DNA of 64,000 bases from Edolisoma coerulescens (taxonomy: Eukaryota > Chordata > Aves > Passeriformes > Campephagidae): positions 605,577 through 669,576 of the forward strand of contig VWZW01007069.1 in assembly GCA_013397115.1 (NCBI GenBank), written 5' to 3'. Both the position numbers and the translations under genes were made by a program. The notes under the pieces are model-generated. The model did no database searches, had not been told where the DNA came from, and saw nothing but the letters and a program-made list of their open reading frames with translations. This document shows, piece by piece, positions 34,897 to 48,440 of the stretch. Position 1 is the first letter of the stretch, and each line of letters begins with the position of its first letter.

Positions 34897-37800
34897 ACAG
34901 ACTTATCTGTTAGTAAATAATTTCAATTAAGTGATGGAAAAACACCCGGAAACAAAATGTTTATTGCTTTCTTCAGCCTTTCCTTCCCTTCAGTTTCACA
35001 CTGTATTTTGCCGAGTGGACAATGAGAAGTTTAGGATGGGGGTGGTATCCCTGCACACCCCAGCGCAGCCTTTGTGTACCATGGTTGTTGTCACACTGAC
35101 ACCTAATGGCAAACATGAACGAGAGGATTACAGCTGATTTCCCAGGGGTGTGCTTTCACCCTATGTGGCAAAAATTACAGAAAATAAGACATCTTAGGAA
35201 ATGGACTTCACCTGGCTGCGTGGTCAGCCTGTGGGAGGTGATAGCGAGGGGCTCTGGCATGGGATGGTGCTGAAAGGATGGGCAGCCTGTCACAGAGAGC
35301 TCATGCAATCCCCAAAGGAAAGCAAAACCATCCAAGCCTAAATTGAGCAGGCCAGAGTCATCCAGAGGGTTGGTGATGGTTGTAAAGGTCTAATTGCATC
35401 CAGTTCTTTACCTGCTGTCTTGCTTCTAATCCCAACGAGTGGACAGCAAAACTCTCAAACACACATGGGAATAGGTTGGGGCAGTGCAGTTGATAATAAT
35501 ATATGAAAAAAAGGCACTGCCTAATGCCTGTGCTTCCTTCAAGACTTTTTGAGGAAACCAGGAATTTTCTCGGAATGTTTTACTGTTTATTACAGCGATC
35601 AGTGTGGTGCTAACTCCTCCCTTACATACCTGAGGCGATGGCAGCACAGTGAACAGGGTGATCTGGGCTCACACTGCAGCAGAGGGTGCCCACACAGGCT
35701 CTATATTTGCCTTCATGAACTAAACATTTTGCCCTTTGGTGGCTAAAAGCAAGGGCCTAAGGTAAGCACTTTGTAGCTGTTTTCTTTGGCCACAGTGCAT
35801 CCTACGCGGTAAAATAAATAACTAATTGTAGCCATCATCTTCCATCTGGTTGATACAAGTTTGTATTATTTAAGCAGAGGTGTGGTGAAATTTAGCAGTG
35901 AACTTCAAACATGGTTTAGGACTGGGTTCCAAATCCTTCAGTCAGAGTGTGAGCTCATGTAAGGCTCCTGATGGTTCACCAGCATCGACCAAATGATGTA
36001 CAATCACATTCTGGGATTATTCTGCAAGGTCTCTGGAATGGCCCCAGAATCTGCTCTTCATCTGGTGCACTTCAGGTGTATTTGGAGGTCTCCAGGGGGG
36101 ATTTTAGCAGCAAGAACATTAGCAAGAAGAAGGACTAAATTCAGCAGAGGTAAATGAGTAGTTATAGTAAGATGCAGCAGAGGTTTCATCAAGCAAAAAA
36201 TATACGCTAGCAGTTGCTGTGAAAGAGTGTTAAATTTTTGAAAAAAAAAATAGAGAAGCCATGCTTAGGTTTTTAACACAAATCTACAGGAAAGAATATT
36301 GATTTCCACGTTCACGTACAGGGAAAATTTTTAAACTATCAGTTAAGTGGTTAATCCATGGAATCCAATTTATGTGAGAAACCTACCCTAACCTTTTACT
36401 GATGTTGTGGTGTCCCTGGGCTGGGAGGGCAGGAGGCAGAAATCAAGTGGCTGTTGCAGCTTTGATTATCATAAAGATGAAAAGGTGGGACACTGGCACA
36501 CTGGAACACTGGTGTGACTGCAGTAAGTGACTAATTAAAGTGAACACCATACATGCTTATAAGCTATCATTAATGATATCTTTTCATCATATTAAAATAT
36601 TTTGCTATTTCATAATATCAACATAGCAGAGATAACCAACTGCCTCACAGTCTGTTTTTAAGACTGAATTTACAGTTTGAAATCTAGTACGATTCAGGAC
36701 TTCTGGTATCTTGAATGCTGTGAAAAATATTACTGAAAGGCAGGTATTACTCGTGAATGAGTTGGGGAGTTGCAGAAGTTTCATGGCACTGAGATTTAAC
36801 GTAAAAAGAAGTCTCAGGGCAGAATAACTGACAGGTTATTTAGGGAAAAGATATTTGAAATAGCTGAAATTAAATACAGAGTGTATGTTGAGGAAAGAAA
36901 AAAGTCATTTATTCTGGATGTACTTACTGCCTTGTGCTAGGCACTGCAGATCACTTTTTCACCAGTGGTTTTTCTTAAACAACTCCCTTCTTTTCATCTT
37001 CTGGCCAAGTTTGACACTTTAGAAAGTGCATGACTGAGAAGAGCAATGGATGCAAAGCTCACCCTCAGGCCCTGCTGAGCTCTGCCCTATGGCTCTCACC
37101 AGCCGTGTCCTGATTAGAATGTCCCAGTCCTGAGATGGGATTTTAACAGGGAACTTAGTTTTGTTAGGCTGGAAGCACTCAACAAGGACTAACATCAGGT
37201 TACCAAACACCCTCACTCTTGTTGTGGGAATTTTTCAGGGGTGAACTGTCAAGCAGTCTCTTGTGTAGGAGTCTTTGGAGCAAAACAGCCTCAACCTCTG
37301 ATTTTGCCATCGGCAATTCCACAGTATTCCCACATAAGGACCTGTGGTGTGCCTGGGGAGTGCAGTGAAAGAGGAGGAAATAAATAAATGGTCCTTCAAT
37401 GTTCTTGTTTGTTTGTTTGATCTGACACTAGACGTGTAAGGGATTCTCATATTTACAAGAGTTGCTCCTCATGAGCACAGGGATCTTCAGCTTTCTCCCG
37501 ATGTTGACTCTGCTCTGCCTGATCACTACCTCTAAAACTCACCTGCACAGGGAATACTTGGAGATAATTCTTTGGTAGGTCATTCTAAAAAGCCTTAACG
37601 TTGAGAGACTACAACCCAACATTAAATTTCCACCTCGCATCGGCCCACCATTGCACCTCTTTTCCAATTCCTCTGCTGTCATGCAACTGATGTGATGAAT
37701 TACAGCCTGTCACATCACGTTACGTTACGCAGAGCAAACAGGACAAAACACATACCAACTGCCATGCAAATATGTGTTTGCCAACGCTTTTCAGTGCGCA

Positions 37801-40800
37801 GAAATGCAACCCGCGAGTTCCCGATCGGAAAGCGAGAGGCTGAGGGACGGCTCCAGGGTGTGTGAGACAAACATGCCCCTGACGCACCGTGAGCACACAG
37901 ATCCACAGCTCCCAGCCAGCTGCAGCAGTTATGAAAGCACCTCCTGCTGTGACTACTTCTTGTTCTTTCAGAAAAAAAAAAAAAGCAGCTGTAGCTTCTG
38001 TGATGTCATGAAGCAAAATACAAATACTTAATAATTCCTCTGGCTTGTGTTCAGATTTGGAGCTATTTTTATGACTGGCCAGATTTTGGCTCTGTATGTG
38101 TAAACGTAACACCCACTTATGTACACGCACACGTGCATACTGTGAGATGTGTGAATATATATTACATATATATTATGTGGCTTTTAACTGCAGTCTTTTA
38201 GACCACATGTGGGCCTTTTGAAGCTAATGGGAGATTTACCAGGGGCTTTTTCACAGAGCTGTAGGCAAGAGTGGAATCCAGAACATATGAATATCATACT
38301 ATAATGATATAGTGTAAATCATCTAGTTTGACCTACAGTGAATTAGAGGCTATTAAATTTCATCCAGGTATCCTACACCAAGCCAGAAAAACATGTGTTT
38401 GACTAATGCATAAATTATATTTGGCTAAGACCTATTTCCCAGAAAGGTATTCATTCAGTCTTCATGCAAAGACGCTTTCCATGCATCAATTTCTTTGATA
38501 GTTTGTTTCAACAGTTATTTTAACTATGTGTGCTTTCTATTTAAATTTACTACAGTCTATGGACTGAAGTCAGTGATGAGAAGCCAAATTCCTACTTAAA
38601 TTCCCAGCTACAATGTCAACAGCTTAAGTACTGACTTGCTTCACTTCAATGCCATGCCATGGGCATCCCTTCAAGATCTTTTATGCTGAACTATTCTTTA
38701 TCATGTTACATCCTCCCCCAAGGTGTAGCTCTGTGAATTCCTTTCACTTTTAAAACTTTCTTCTTGATCTGCTGCCACCGAAAATATGTTATTTACTTGG
38801 TAATTAGTGTCATCCTTTCACTGTTGTCTGTGTACATCAACTTGGCTGGGGGTTATAGGGATAAGATGGAATTATACTGAAGAGATCTGGGATGAGTGAC
38901 GTCACATGCCTTGCAATATCCTAATTGTTAGTAGAATAAAACCATATCAGATACAGAAAACTCCTTTCAATTTCCAGAATTTGAGAATACTGTATTTTTT
39001 TGTTTGTTTGCTTATAAACCAGTCATAGTATGTGGCTATAGATTCAAAAAATGTAAGTCCCTAAAGCTGGCAAAAAGTAGTTAATCTATGAATTCTGGTG
39101 AGATTTTTTCATGATCAATAGGGCATAATTTTATTGCTGGCAGACATTACAAATTTGAGGATCATTAAAATTAAAATATTAAGGAGAAGGTGGCTTCATT
39201 TTGGGCATATAGTCGTGCTTTTTAATTGGGTTCAATAGCGGGCAAGAAAGAATATGTCACTATAAAGAAGGCAAAAAAATGAAAGGTCATGATAATTCTT
39301 AAGCTTGACACAAAACTATAAATCTCTTTCAAGTGAAGATACACAGATCTTTGTGTAGACCTCTGCAGCTAAGCAAACCAACTAGCCTTTGATGTACTTA
39401 TAATTATTAGGGGCTGAGGATTATGTCTTTAGGCAAAGCTGTCTAGCAGTGGGAAGGTATAGATCAAAACTGACATAATGACACAAGCAAGAGGAGAGGT
39501 GAGATGAGGTGGAGCCAAAAATAGCTTGGCATTACTGTAGACCTCAAGTAAAACAAATGACTCCACTTCTTGAAGAGAACACAAGGAGGGGAGCAGTACG
39601 TGCCTGTAACCCTCAAGAGAGTAAAATCCTCACTACCAGCTGGAAATTTAAAAATAGGATGCCATGCCATGGGTGCTGGCTGCTGCTCCCTCCTCTTGAA
39701 GCCACTCTACACCAAGCAGAGTGTCCTTCCAAACCAGGTCTTTGCAGACAGCAGCAGTCCTGGTCATGCCAGGCCTACCATGAGCTTGTTGCTTGCTAAA
39801 ATCCCCATCCAAAGCCCACTGAAGAAATCCTCTCATTGTGTTTAGTGGACTCTGTGTCAAGTGTTGCGTGTGGCTTGATATGTTCAAGAGAGTGTATATA
39901 TGAGCACAGGTAAATAATTTCAAATTACTATGGATCTTCAAAGACACTCATCTTGGGTGGCACAAAATTAAAAAAGTGCTTGTGGAAACTAATTTCTTGC
40001 CATAGGTGAACTGCCAATCATACTTAGAAAACGTTTTTCATTAAAAATGTTTTTCTGGCTCTCTGCAGAAAAAGTCACATTATTAGAAAAATAAAAGCAA
40101 AGGGTTTGATTCCAGAGGTTTTGATTGACTTAAACTGAAAATATAAATAAATAAATAGGACATCTAACACCTGCACTGAAGGGGGCAGGCTCCAAAAAAC
40201 TGTAGCATAAGTAGGTGTCCCACGAGTCTTCCCAGATCACAGTTCACCTGTGTCTGGGACAATGCCTTTGAAGCATGCCGTAAATGTGTTATACAGTGAA
40301 ATAAAAGTCGTTAAATAAAGGCCAAGATTCTCAGTTAACTTGAAACTTGATAGATGACAAGAGAAAGCTGCATGTGCCAAGGAAGAGCAGGAAATGAAGA
40401 AGGCTTTGCCATCAGTGTCAGAGAGTATATGTGAGGGTGAGGAAGAAGTCTATAGCTTGAGAGATGAAAGGAGTCATTATGGATCAGAGAAGGAAATGTT
40501 ACCAACTAGGGTAATGCAGGGCCAGAGAAGGTTACAAACACAGGGGGACCATTCTAAACATGGTCTTGAAATGCAAGCAGGCTCCCCAGGACTGTCAGGA
40601 AGAGGGGAAGATCTGAGTAAATGATAAGTGATTTGGAGGTAGCAGACTGTAACGCAAGACCAGACTGGTATCTCAGACAAAGCACCGTAGGATGTGTCAT
40701 TATTAATTATCACAAAGAACATGTAAGCCATTCAATATAAAACACTACCACAGAACTAAGATAAAATTAATTAATTCTCCACTTAGGGTTCAAACTGGTG

Positions 40801-42532
40801 ACGTTCCTTGCCGGTAAGGTGAAACATTTAGGGTCCCTACTTTTTAAATGTCATTTTACAAACACTGTGGGAAATTAGACTTCAGTCTCTGTGAGAACTG
40901 ATAAGATTCCCTATCTCGCAAACAGTATGGAATACTTCCAGAAATATTTTAAAATTCTATTTTAAATGGAAAAACCTCAAGCGCTTTCATGAGACATTAG
41001 TGAACCACCAAAATGTTAGTCAGTCCCATCTAGCATTTCAGAACAATGCAATTATCTGAACATCAGTGTTTCTGTTAAGATACCTCTGTTAAAAATGTTG
41101 CCTAAACATTAGAGTTACTAATATTCTGAATTTAATTCTAAGTAGAAATATAAGGTTTCCCAATTTGCCTTTCAACTATGCAGCAGTTATCTGTCTTGTC
41201 ACAACATGAATCCCTTTTGGGTGAAAGCTGTTGATTTGAAGGTTAAAATCACCTTGCTAGGCCCTAATGTAATTTGTTGGAAGTTGGCCTTGGGAAACTT
41301 TCTGACACTGCCTACATATGCTCTTCGTTGGATATTCATTGAGCAATGATGTCTGAAGGGCTGAGTTCTTCACCCCCATGATCATTATTAGTTATGGCAT
41401 TTCTTAACAGGCTCTGCCATGTCAGTTCTTTGCAACTCAGGTTTTACATTAGCAACCTACACTTTACAGCACCAAACAGACTCACTCTCCCACCACAGAC
41501 AATGCTATTCCAGGAGAGTGTATGCCAGGTTACACTTGTAAACAGAATTTATTAGTAACCTACATATATGCCAATATTGAATAAATTATTTATTCTCTCT
41601 TTTAATCAAGTGAAATGAGGTGCACAGCATACATTTTAGGCAAGGCTAAATGAGAACTCCCTGACCTCATTAAGGAACTTGTGGATCGACTACAGAAATA
41701 ATTCAACAGAAAATCTTTGGCAGAAGAAACCACAGGATCCATGGGCAGTGGCCTGCTGATCAAATAAGAGCAGGGAAAGAGGAGACAGCTAATGCCATTT
41801 CTGAGATGTACAGTACCATTACATCAATCTTCTCATCCCCCAAGATGCATTTTTACAGGCTGTCAAACATAAAATCTTATGAGAATATTTATCCTCTGAA
41901 GATTTTAATCAGATGAACAAAACATCTGATTCTGCCAAAACCATAGCTCACCCGACACTTCTTCTTGCTCAGCAATATTCTCACCTAAATACTGTGCTCT
42001 GGAGGTCTACAGGTGTTTTTACCAGATGCCCACAGACATCCTTAGCTTTGAAGGTGGCTTCTTCAAAACAGTGTCCTGCAAACTGCAATCATGTGACGAT
42101 GAACTGAGAAGAGCCAAAATTCAGAAAATCTTAAAATAATCAACCTATTTTTAGTTTTATCTTGACACAAATCTTGATATAAAATATGTGAGGAATCTAC
42201 CCGTATAGAACTGTGGATGACGTCTATAAATTTTAGATGAAATTACATTGTCATTCTACATTATTTGTAGGAGCTTGAAACTTTTCCTGAAAGTCTGAGT
42301 TTGAAATACATTATGTTTGAAGTGAGCCCTGTACACAGAAATATCTTGACAAATTAAATATATCTGGGGCAAGATGGAGCACTCTCAAAGGCTTGGGAAT
42401 CAGCCAGAAGCACTGACTCATTTTCAAGCAGTGCTGCACTGAGGTTTGGGGATGGGCTAGCTCAGGAAATTTCATCAGATGTTGACATATGAGAATGGTT
42501 CACTTTTGTACTATCGAAGACCAAATGTTATA

Positions 42533-42602
42533 CTGATATATATATATAGATATAATATATATATTAAAAATATATATAATTTTTTAAAAAGATATATTTT
42601 TT
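42533..42602. repeat. (TA)n-rich low-complexity region
   Basis: Repeated TATATATA blocks are interspersed with A and T runs over about 70 nt. This is intronic AT-rich simple sequence. Confidence 0.85.
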
Positions 42603-44993
42603 AAAGAAATATGCTGTAGAGGTGTCCAGCATGATCTCAATAGCACTGGTTGCACCTTGCTGCCTCTCTTTGCTTAGGTTACTGTCTTCTTGTAGAAGCC
42701 CAAAGTGGGCGTTCAAGAAGTTTGGGGAGAAGTGTGACCCTTGGTGAACTGAGTGGCTGGAAGCTCCAGAGAGCAGGGACTAGCTGAAGAGGACTGGGCT
42801 TGGGAAGTGGTCAGGGAATACAGACTTTTTGAAACTACATTTTAAAACTTCTGGCTCTGGCATGATTTCTTCTCCCCCTCTCAAAGTATTAGAAAAATAC
42901 AGCAATTTACATATAAAGCACTTATCATCTTTTGTTTTCATTGGGTCCACAAAGTTCATACCTCATGTCAACTTTTTTGCCAACAACAGTTTATGAAATA
43001 AAAACATCATTAGAAAGGACGTTGGAATAAAGTATAACAAAACAAAACCTGTGTAGGAGATTTCACATGTTTAAGGTGAGATCCAACCTGCAGCAAAACA
43101 AACTCATGGGAGATTCCTGTTTATTTTCATGTAAAATGAATTGGATGCAAATTCATTACTGTTCAGAGACTGAATCTCAGTGACAGTTTGTCCCTGGGGG
43201 CATTGAAAAGTATTTTAAATCGTTCTGATAGTTAATTATTCAGCAAAAGTCTTTATCATATAAAATGACTTTAATAATTTATGCTAATGGGGCACTGCAG
43301 AGGTAACTGTAGGACTGGTCTGGAGCAGGGGAAGACTGTGTGCCTGCACGTTTGTAGCTGAATTGTAGTTACACGTGTAGAGCATTTGATATGCAAGGAA
43401 GGCATCTGTGATCACCTCAGTTCTTTTCCCTACCCCTCCCCCTCCCACGTGTCTACAATGCTAGAAAAGGCTTTCACAAAACTTAAAACCAGCCTAACTT
43501 CAGAAATCTAGTAATCATGGTAGTTTGCAAGGAATTACATGAAGATACAGATTAGACCTTAAATTTTCTGGATTAAGTGTCAGAGAATAGATAATGATCA
43601 GATGCAAGTCCTGGGTATCTCAGTTATATTTGGTGCAGCAGATAAATACCTAAGAAGTAAGAGAAGAGAAAGCAAGGGAGATGTCACTGTACACTTTAAA
43701 GAGTGCCCATTAACAGATGATCTAAATAGATGTCCTTTTTTTGAATTCTAGCAGTGAAAGGGCTTGCCCAAAGGCCCTGTTGTGATGGAAAAAAAGCTTT
43801 AAGTGACTTGAGCATGAAAATGAAAGACCCTGAAGAGAAGAGTTCAGGAGAGGCACTGTTTGATTCCTACTCTGCTGGAGAGGGAAGGAGGTGATACTGT
43901 ATTGCAGTAGCCTTGAAAGTCATGGATTTATACAGTCTATAGAAATAGCCACATAAAAGCATATATGGCCTCTCTGCATTTCTATGTACTGGAGTGGCAT
44001 TCCCTTGTATGCTCTGGGTAAACAGGGAGATGTACAGTTCTAAAAGAATCCCATGTTACCCAAGATCTCAAAGGTTTTGTGACTCTGACTCACAAAAAAA
44101 ACTTCTGAGTTTTAATCCTATTCTACTTCTTGGCATGGGATAAGGACAAAAGCTCAGTGCTTTCCTCTAATATTCAATGATGCAGTAGAATAAGCAAAAC
44201 AGAACTGTGCATGTTTTATACTAACATTTGTGGGTTTTCTTCCCCTTGTCTCCAATGGAGGTCAGCTCCCTAGACATAGACACCTTCTGCTTGGTTCATG
44301 CTATAAGGCATGAAGTCAGAATGGTCTCACGTGCTTGCATACGTATCTTCATGTCAATTCAGAAGAAACACAAGGAGAAAGTGAATGAGTTATGAGTTCC
44401 CCTGCATGAAAAGTCACCTGTGTTTTAGCTATTAGTCTCATGCTGCAACTTGAGCATCAATACTCCTTATGGAATGGCAAGAATCCCACTGCAGGCCAAG
44501 CTGCTGCTTTAAAGCCAGGATCTGAACCTGTGTTCACATTAGGAAATGTTCCATCCGAGTGCTGCCAATGTATCAGTGCTGGATGTGACTCCAGTGTGCA
44601 CCAGCAAATATTTAGAGGTGAGTGAGATTGCCATGCCTGGCTTTTAATGTTGATATGAACAATGATTTTCAGATTCAGTCCCTTACCTCTTGCACTCAGT
44701 TCAGTTGGTACAGCCTGAGCTTTTCTATACAGCCACCGTATAAATCTTTTTGCTTCATAGCTATCCTCACACGGATACTGAAAGGTAAAGCTCAAAGCTA
44801 TGTGATTTTTGTAAGCTTCCTTCTTTAGTTATGAATAAAAATACTGTTCTTTAGTCACAAATAAAAATCCAGTCTCACTTTCAAAGAAAACAATGCAATC
44901 AAAACAATAACTCCTCTACAAATATAACACCATGTTCTACAGGACAAGTATTGATTAAAACAAAAGGGCTTTTTAAACACCATTAATTCTTAC

Positions 44994-45096
44994 CAATTCC
45001 AGTAGTTATTGATTCTGCATCAATGTCATTAGCCTTTCTCTTTGCCACTTCAGCTAGTGCCAATTCACCCTTATCTAGAGCAAGGTAATGGATGTC
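44994..45096 (-). CDS. WDPCP: WDPCP coding exon (conserved C-terminal helical part)
   Basis: This 103-nt minus-strand exon reads DIHYLALDKGELALAEVA, then KRKANDIDAESITTGI, leaving one G. It is nearly identical to human WDPCP as I remember it (DIHYLALDKGELALAEVA, then DIDAESITSG). The acceptor CTTCTCTTTTATTTCCAAAG and donor ATTG|GTAAGAATT are canonical. It begins on a codon boundary, exactly as the 51095-51158 exon ends. This is the conserved alpha-helical part that follows the WD40 propeller, and it anchors identification of the whole minus-strand gene. Confidence 0.96.
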
Positions 45097-45494
45097 CTTT
45101 GGAAATAAAAGAGAAGAAAAAAGATTAATCTAAAATGAATCTCAAAGGAGCAACAAAAGGGATTTTGAAAGAAAGAGGTTCTTTTATTATTTAGATCACA
45201 AACACAGATGGAACTGATGAACCTACCATTACATTTTAATTCCCTCCAATGCAAATATATTTCCTTACTTGTGCTGTTGAATACAGCAATGAATAAAACA
45301 CTGACCAATCATGCACTGATAAAAGCGAAACTATTGACTCAGTGTATGAAAGAAACCAATCTGTCTACTTTCAACATAACTTCTGTTGAATTAAAAGAGA
45401 GTTGATAGGAGGTGGCTCTGTGTAAACCAGATCTGAAGTACTGGAACTCTCCTGGCTGACACCCTGTATTTCGAGCAGGCTAAATGCAGATGTG

Positions 45495-45600
45495 GTGCTT
45501 AGAGACATGGTCCAGTGGTGGGCCTGTTAGTAATGGGTTAACAGTTGGACTCAATGACCTTAGAGGCCTTTTCCAACCTTAATAATTTTATGATTTGAAG
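45495..45600 (+). mobile_element. CR1 LINE 3'-end fragment
   Basis: GTGCTTAGAGACATGGTCCA, then GTGGTGGG, and GTTGGACTCAATGACCTTAG, then AGGCCTTTTCCAACCTTAAT, match avian CR1 3'-end sequence in sense orientation. It ends in a decayed ATTTTATGATTTGA tail. The 5' limit is set by where I stop recognising the family. Confidence 0.85.
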
Positions 45601-45905
45601 GTTTCCATCTTTTAAGGACTCACTTTTGTTTGAATGTTGTCATACACTCACTGTTGAAGGTCGTTACCCTCACTGTTCTGTGGGTAAGGGCATGATGGTC
45701 CTCCCTGCGCTGATATTGGAGGTAATAAGAGCAACAGTGGCTGCTCAACGGTTTTAACATCCACAGAGTTAACATGATTCCTGAGTCACTCCTGAACAAC
45801 AAGAGGCTTTCCAAAAATGTTGTCTAGCATGAATAGTTGCTAATAATCTGGATCTAGTCTTTTACCTAGAATCAAAAATGAGAGGGCTGCAGCAGGGGTT
45901 TATCG

Positions 45906-46214
45906 TTATAGAGAATTATAGAATGGCTTGGGTTGGAAGCGACCTTAAAGATCAGCTTGCTCCAACTCCCTGCCCTGGGCAGGGACAACCTCTGCTTCCA
46001 CTATGCCAGGTTGCTCCAAGCCCCGTTCAGCCTGGCCTTAAACACCTCCATGGATGGGGCAGCCACAGCTTCTCTGGGTAGCTCCTGTTCCAGGGCCTCA
46101 CCACCCTCACAGGAAAGAATTTCTTCCTAATATCCAACCTAAACCTGTCCTCTGCCAGTTTAAAACCATTCCCCCTTGCCCCATCACTGCATGCCCTTAC
46201 CAAAGTCAAGGCTT
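45906..46214 (-). mobile_element. CR1 LINE 3'-end fragment (antisense)
   Basis: The + strand reads as a reverse-complement CR1: ATTATAGAATGGCTTGGGTT, then GGAAGCGACCTTAAAGATCA, GGGCAGGGACAACCTCTGC, CAGGTTGCTCCAAGCCCC, AAAGAATTTCTTCCTAATAT, and CCATTCCCCCTTGCCCC. It is a 5'-truncated copy with its 3' tail at the low-coordinate side, as is usual for CR1 insertions in birds. Confidence 0.95.
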
Positions 46215-46269
46215 TTTATTGCATGTTAATATTAGAAGTGAAAACCACCTGTACTACACATAGAACTAT

Positions 46270-46512
46270 TTGTGGGAGAATATATTCCTGCTGACAAACT
46301 GCAGTCTCACTGCCCTTGGTTTTGGTCGTCGAAGTAAAATTTCATTCTTGACCATTAATCAGGAGACAATTAATCCTCGTCTCATTTGGCATCACAGACA
46401 CATGCTGCTCATGAACTGTGACATAGAAAGTGAGGGAAATCCAAGAACAGTTAGCAAAGTCTTTTTCCCCCACTACTTCGTTGAAGATGCCATTTGGCAT
46501 CCAAAGATTTGA
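46270..46512 (+). other. Unassigned coding-like open frame next to CR1
   Basis: A plus-strand frame of 80 codons has balanced composition (for example LTINQETINPRLIWHHRHML). It lies just after the CR1 fragment but does not resemble CR1 proteins. I recognise no family and see no supporting splice or poly(A) signal. Chance is the likeliest explanation. Confidence 0.12.
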
Positions 46513-46798
46513 GTCATTCCATCGTTCTGCAAGCCATCTGCATGCAGGAATTTAAAGGGAAAAGGAGCGTTTGCTGGAAATACTGACCTCGGCACACCAT
46601 AAAAGCAACTATATTCTCCCTAATGCGGAAGATTTCAGGTAAAACCATCCTTCTTCATGTGAGTTTACTGCCACCTGCATCAATATGACAGAAACTCTTA
46701 CAGGAAAAGGGACTTTAGAAAGAGAAGTTTAGATGAAAAAAGTGAGAGTAATAGTGTTAGGAGAAAGACACGTTGCTTTCAGTAACCCCTCATTTAAT

Positions 46799-46833
46799 AA
46801 CAACAGCAGCAGCAGCAACAACAACAACAACAC
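46799..46833. repeat. (AGC)n(AAC)n trinucleotide repeat
   Basis: AACAGCAGCAGCAGCAACAACAACAACAACAC is a short compound trinucleotide repeat in a WDPCP intron. Confidence 0.9.
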
Positions 46834-47779
46834 TATTAAAACAAAACTGAAAATCTTAGGGAAACTGAGACTGATTATGCGGGAAAGGCTGGAATTGACT
46901 TGCAGGATCTGCAGAGTCTGCACGAGACAGCCATGTTTTCTCATCACAAACACAGGTGTGACTTAAAAAATGTGCAAGTGTCTTGGAGCAAAGAAATGGG
47001 TTACGAACTTGTGGCGAACTCTGTATTTCCTCTCTTTGTAGGTCTAACTTGGTTGTCAGGAGAAAAGGGCCTGAGTAGAAAGGTATGATTTCTATGAAGA
47101 TTAAACAGCAGATATTGTCGGCTTATTTAGATAACAATAGAAAACCCAAGGGCTCTTGGACAAGTCTGAACTTAGAGAGATTTGGATGTATAGGCAGACT
47201 TATTTAAAATACATTCTGACAATGCTTAATGATTGTCTTTTTGTAGCTTAAACTATGAGAAGTATTGTATACCTGCGTGCAATTTCAAATAGTAAGCTTG
47301 GGGATGGGATGGTAACAACTGCAGAAAATGATGAAGTTTTGTCAGTGAACTGCTTGTGCACTCTCTGTGTATCAAAGCAGCTGTTATTTCAATTCTTGGC
47401 TTTGCCCATTTTCTGGTTTGAGTAAAGAAATTTAAAGGTGCTACATATCCATTATTAACTAACAGGGGCCCTGTAAGAAATAAAGGTTAGCTGTACGTTG
47501 GTAAGTGGCTTTCTTTGCTGTTCCTCAAGTTGCTGTCATGAAGAACAATAAAAAAAAGTAGCTTTTGCATCATGAAATCGCCTAATTAGACAATTTCAGA
47601 TCAAATTTAGGTGTTTCTCATTAAAATAAACCATCAAAATTGGATTTTTCTAAGAATTTATAACTCTCTGAGTAGAATTAAACTAGTAAACTAAAAAAGA
47701 GAAAGAAGAAGCATCAGATTACAGGGTGCTTTAAAGAATGACAGAAAAAAGAATTACATTATCTGAATATTCATGATGG

Positions 47780-48440
47780 ATTTTTTTCACACGATTACCT
47801 AGGAATTTATCAGTCCAAAGATCACGTCTCTCTCAAACACAATGGTGACAACAAAAACAATTTCCAGCTGCTTATCAGGAGCTTGCTGAAAGGGCTCTAT
47901 TTTATCATTTAACAGTTTGCTTACTTTTTGGACTACTTCCTTTTTGCCCTCACCTTTGTGACTCACAGAGCTGGCCGTTGGTGAGCAGAAGTCATTTGAA
48001 ACACGATGTGCATTTGTCTATAGGATATTTCTGGGCAACACTCCAACATTTCTTCGAAGCATGCACTTTCCTCATCAGTGTATCACCCAAGATCTGACAG
48101 TTTTATTAAAGTGTCTTTTCCTTGCATTTTTTGCTACCTTTGGTACATGGGATGGCCTTTTGAATTTTCAGCAGCTGAGAGCTGGAACACACTATAAAAG
48201 GATTTCAAACTAACAACCCTTCCACTGCTTGATCTTTTCTGTCACAGATTGGATCAGTCACTGTCCAATAAATGCAGCTGTTGTTCATGATATTATGTCC
48301 TTTTCAGTTTTATTTTTTTATTGAACTTTGTAGGAGATAATATTAATTAATGGAGTTGGATGTGACGTGAGGGTAAATCTCCGGGAGAGACACAGCAGTG
48401 TGTGGGTGTCTTGCTATGGCATCATCTAGTGACGCTAGAG
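47780..48440. promoter_or_regulatory. Candidate conserved non-coding element in WDPCP intron
   Basis: This repeat-free stretch has SOX-like AACAAT and ACAAAAACAAT sites, GATTA cores and several CpGs kept in AT-rich DNA. There is no coding frame. Inference only. Confidence 0.27.

Larger units (their letters stand above)
20784..44993 (-). other. WDPCP: Large WDPCP intron (24.2 kb)
   Basis: The intron runs from donor ATTG|GTAAGAATT (44993 downward) to acceptor AACAG. It contains the AAAGA array at 25.95 kb, CA and TA dinucleotide repeats, an unresolved base at 30390, a candidate conserved element at about 23.5-24.25 kb and an unexplained coding-like frame at 34627-34896. The exons on either side join directly in phase, so no constitutive exon is required inside. 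Long parts (for example 35-42 kb) show only ordinary AT-rich intronic sequence. Confidence 0.7.

Noticed and set aside
38205..38275. Old amniote repeat suggested by GAAGCTAATGGGAGATTTACC
   Set aside because: It resembles a common short reptile/bird repeat motif, but too little is preserved to name it.
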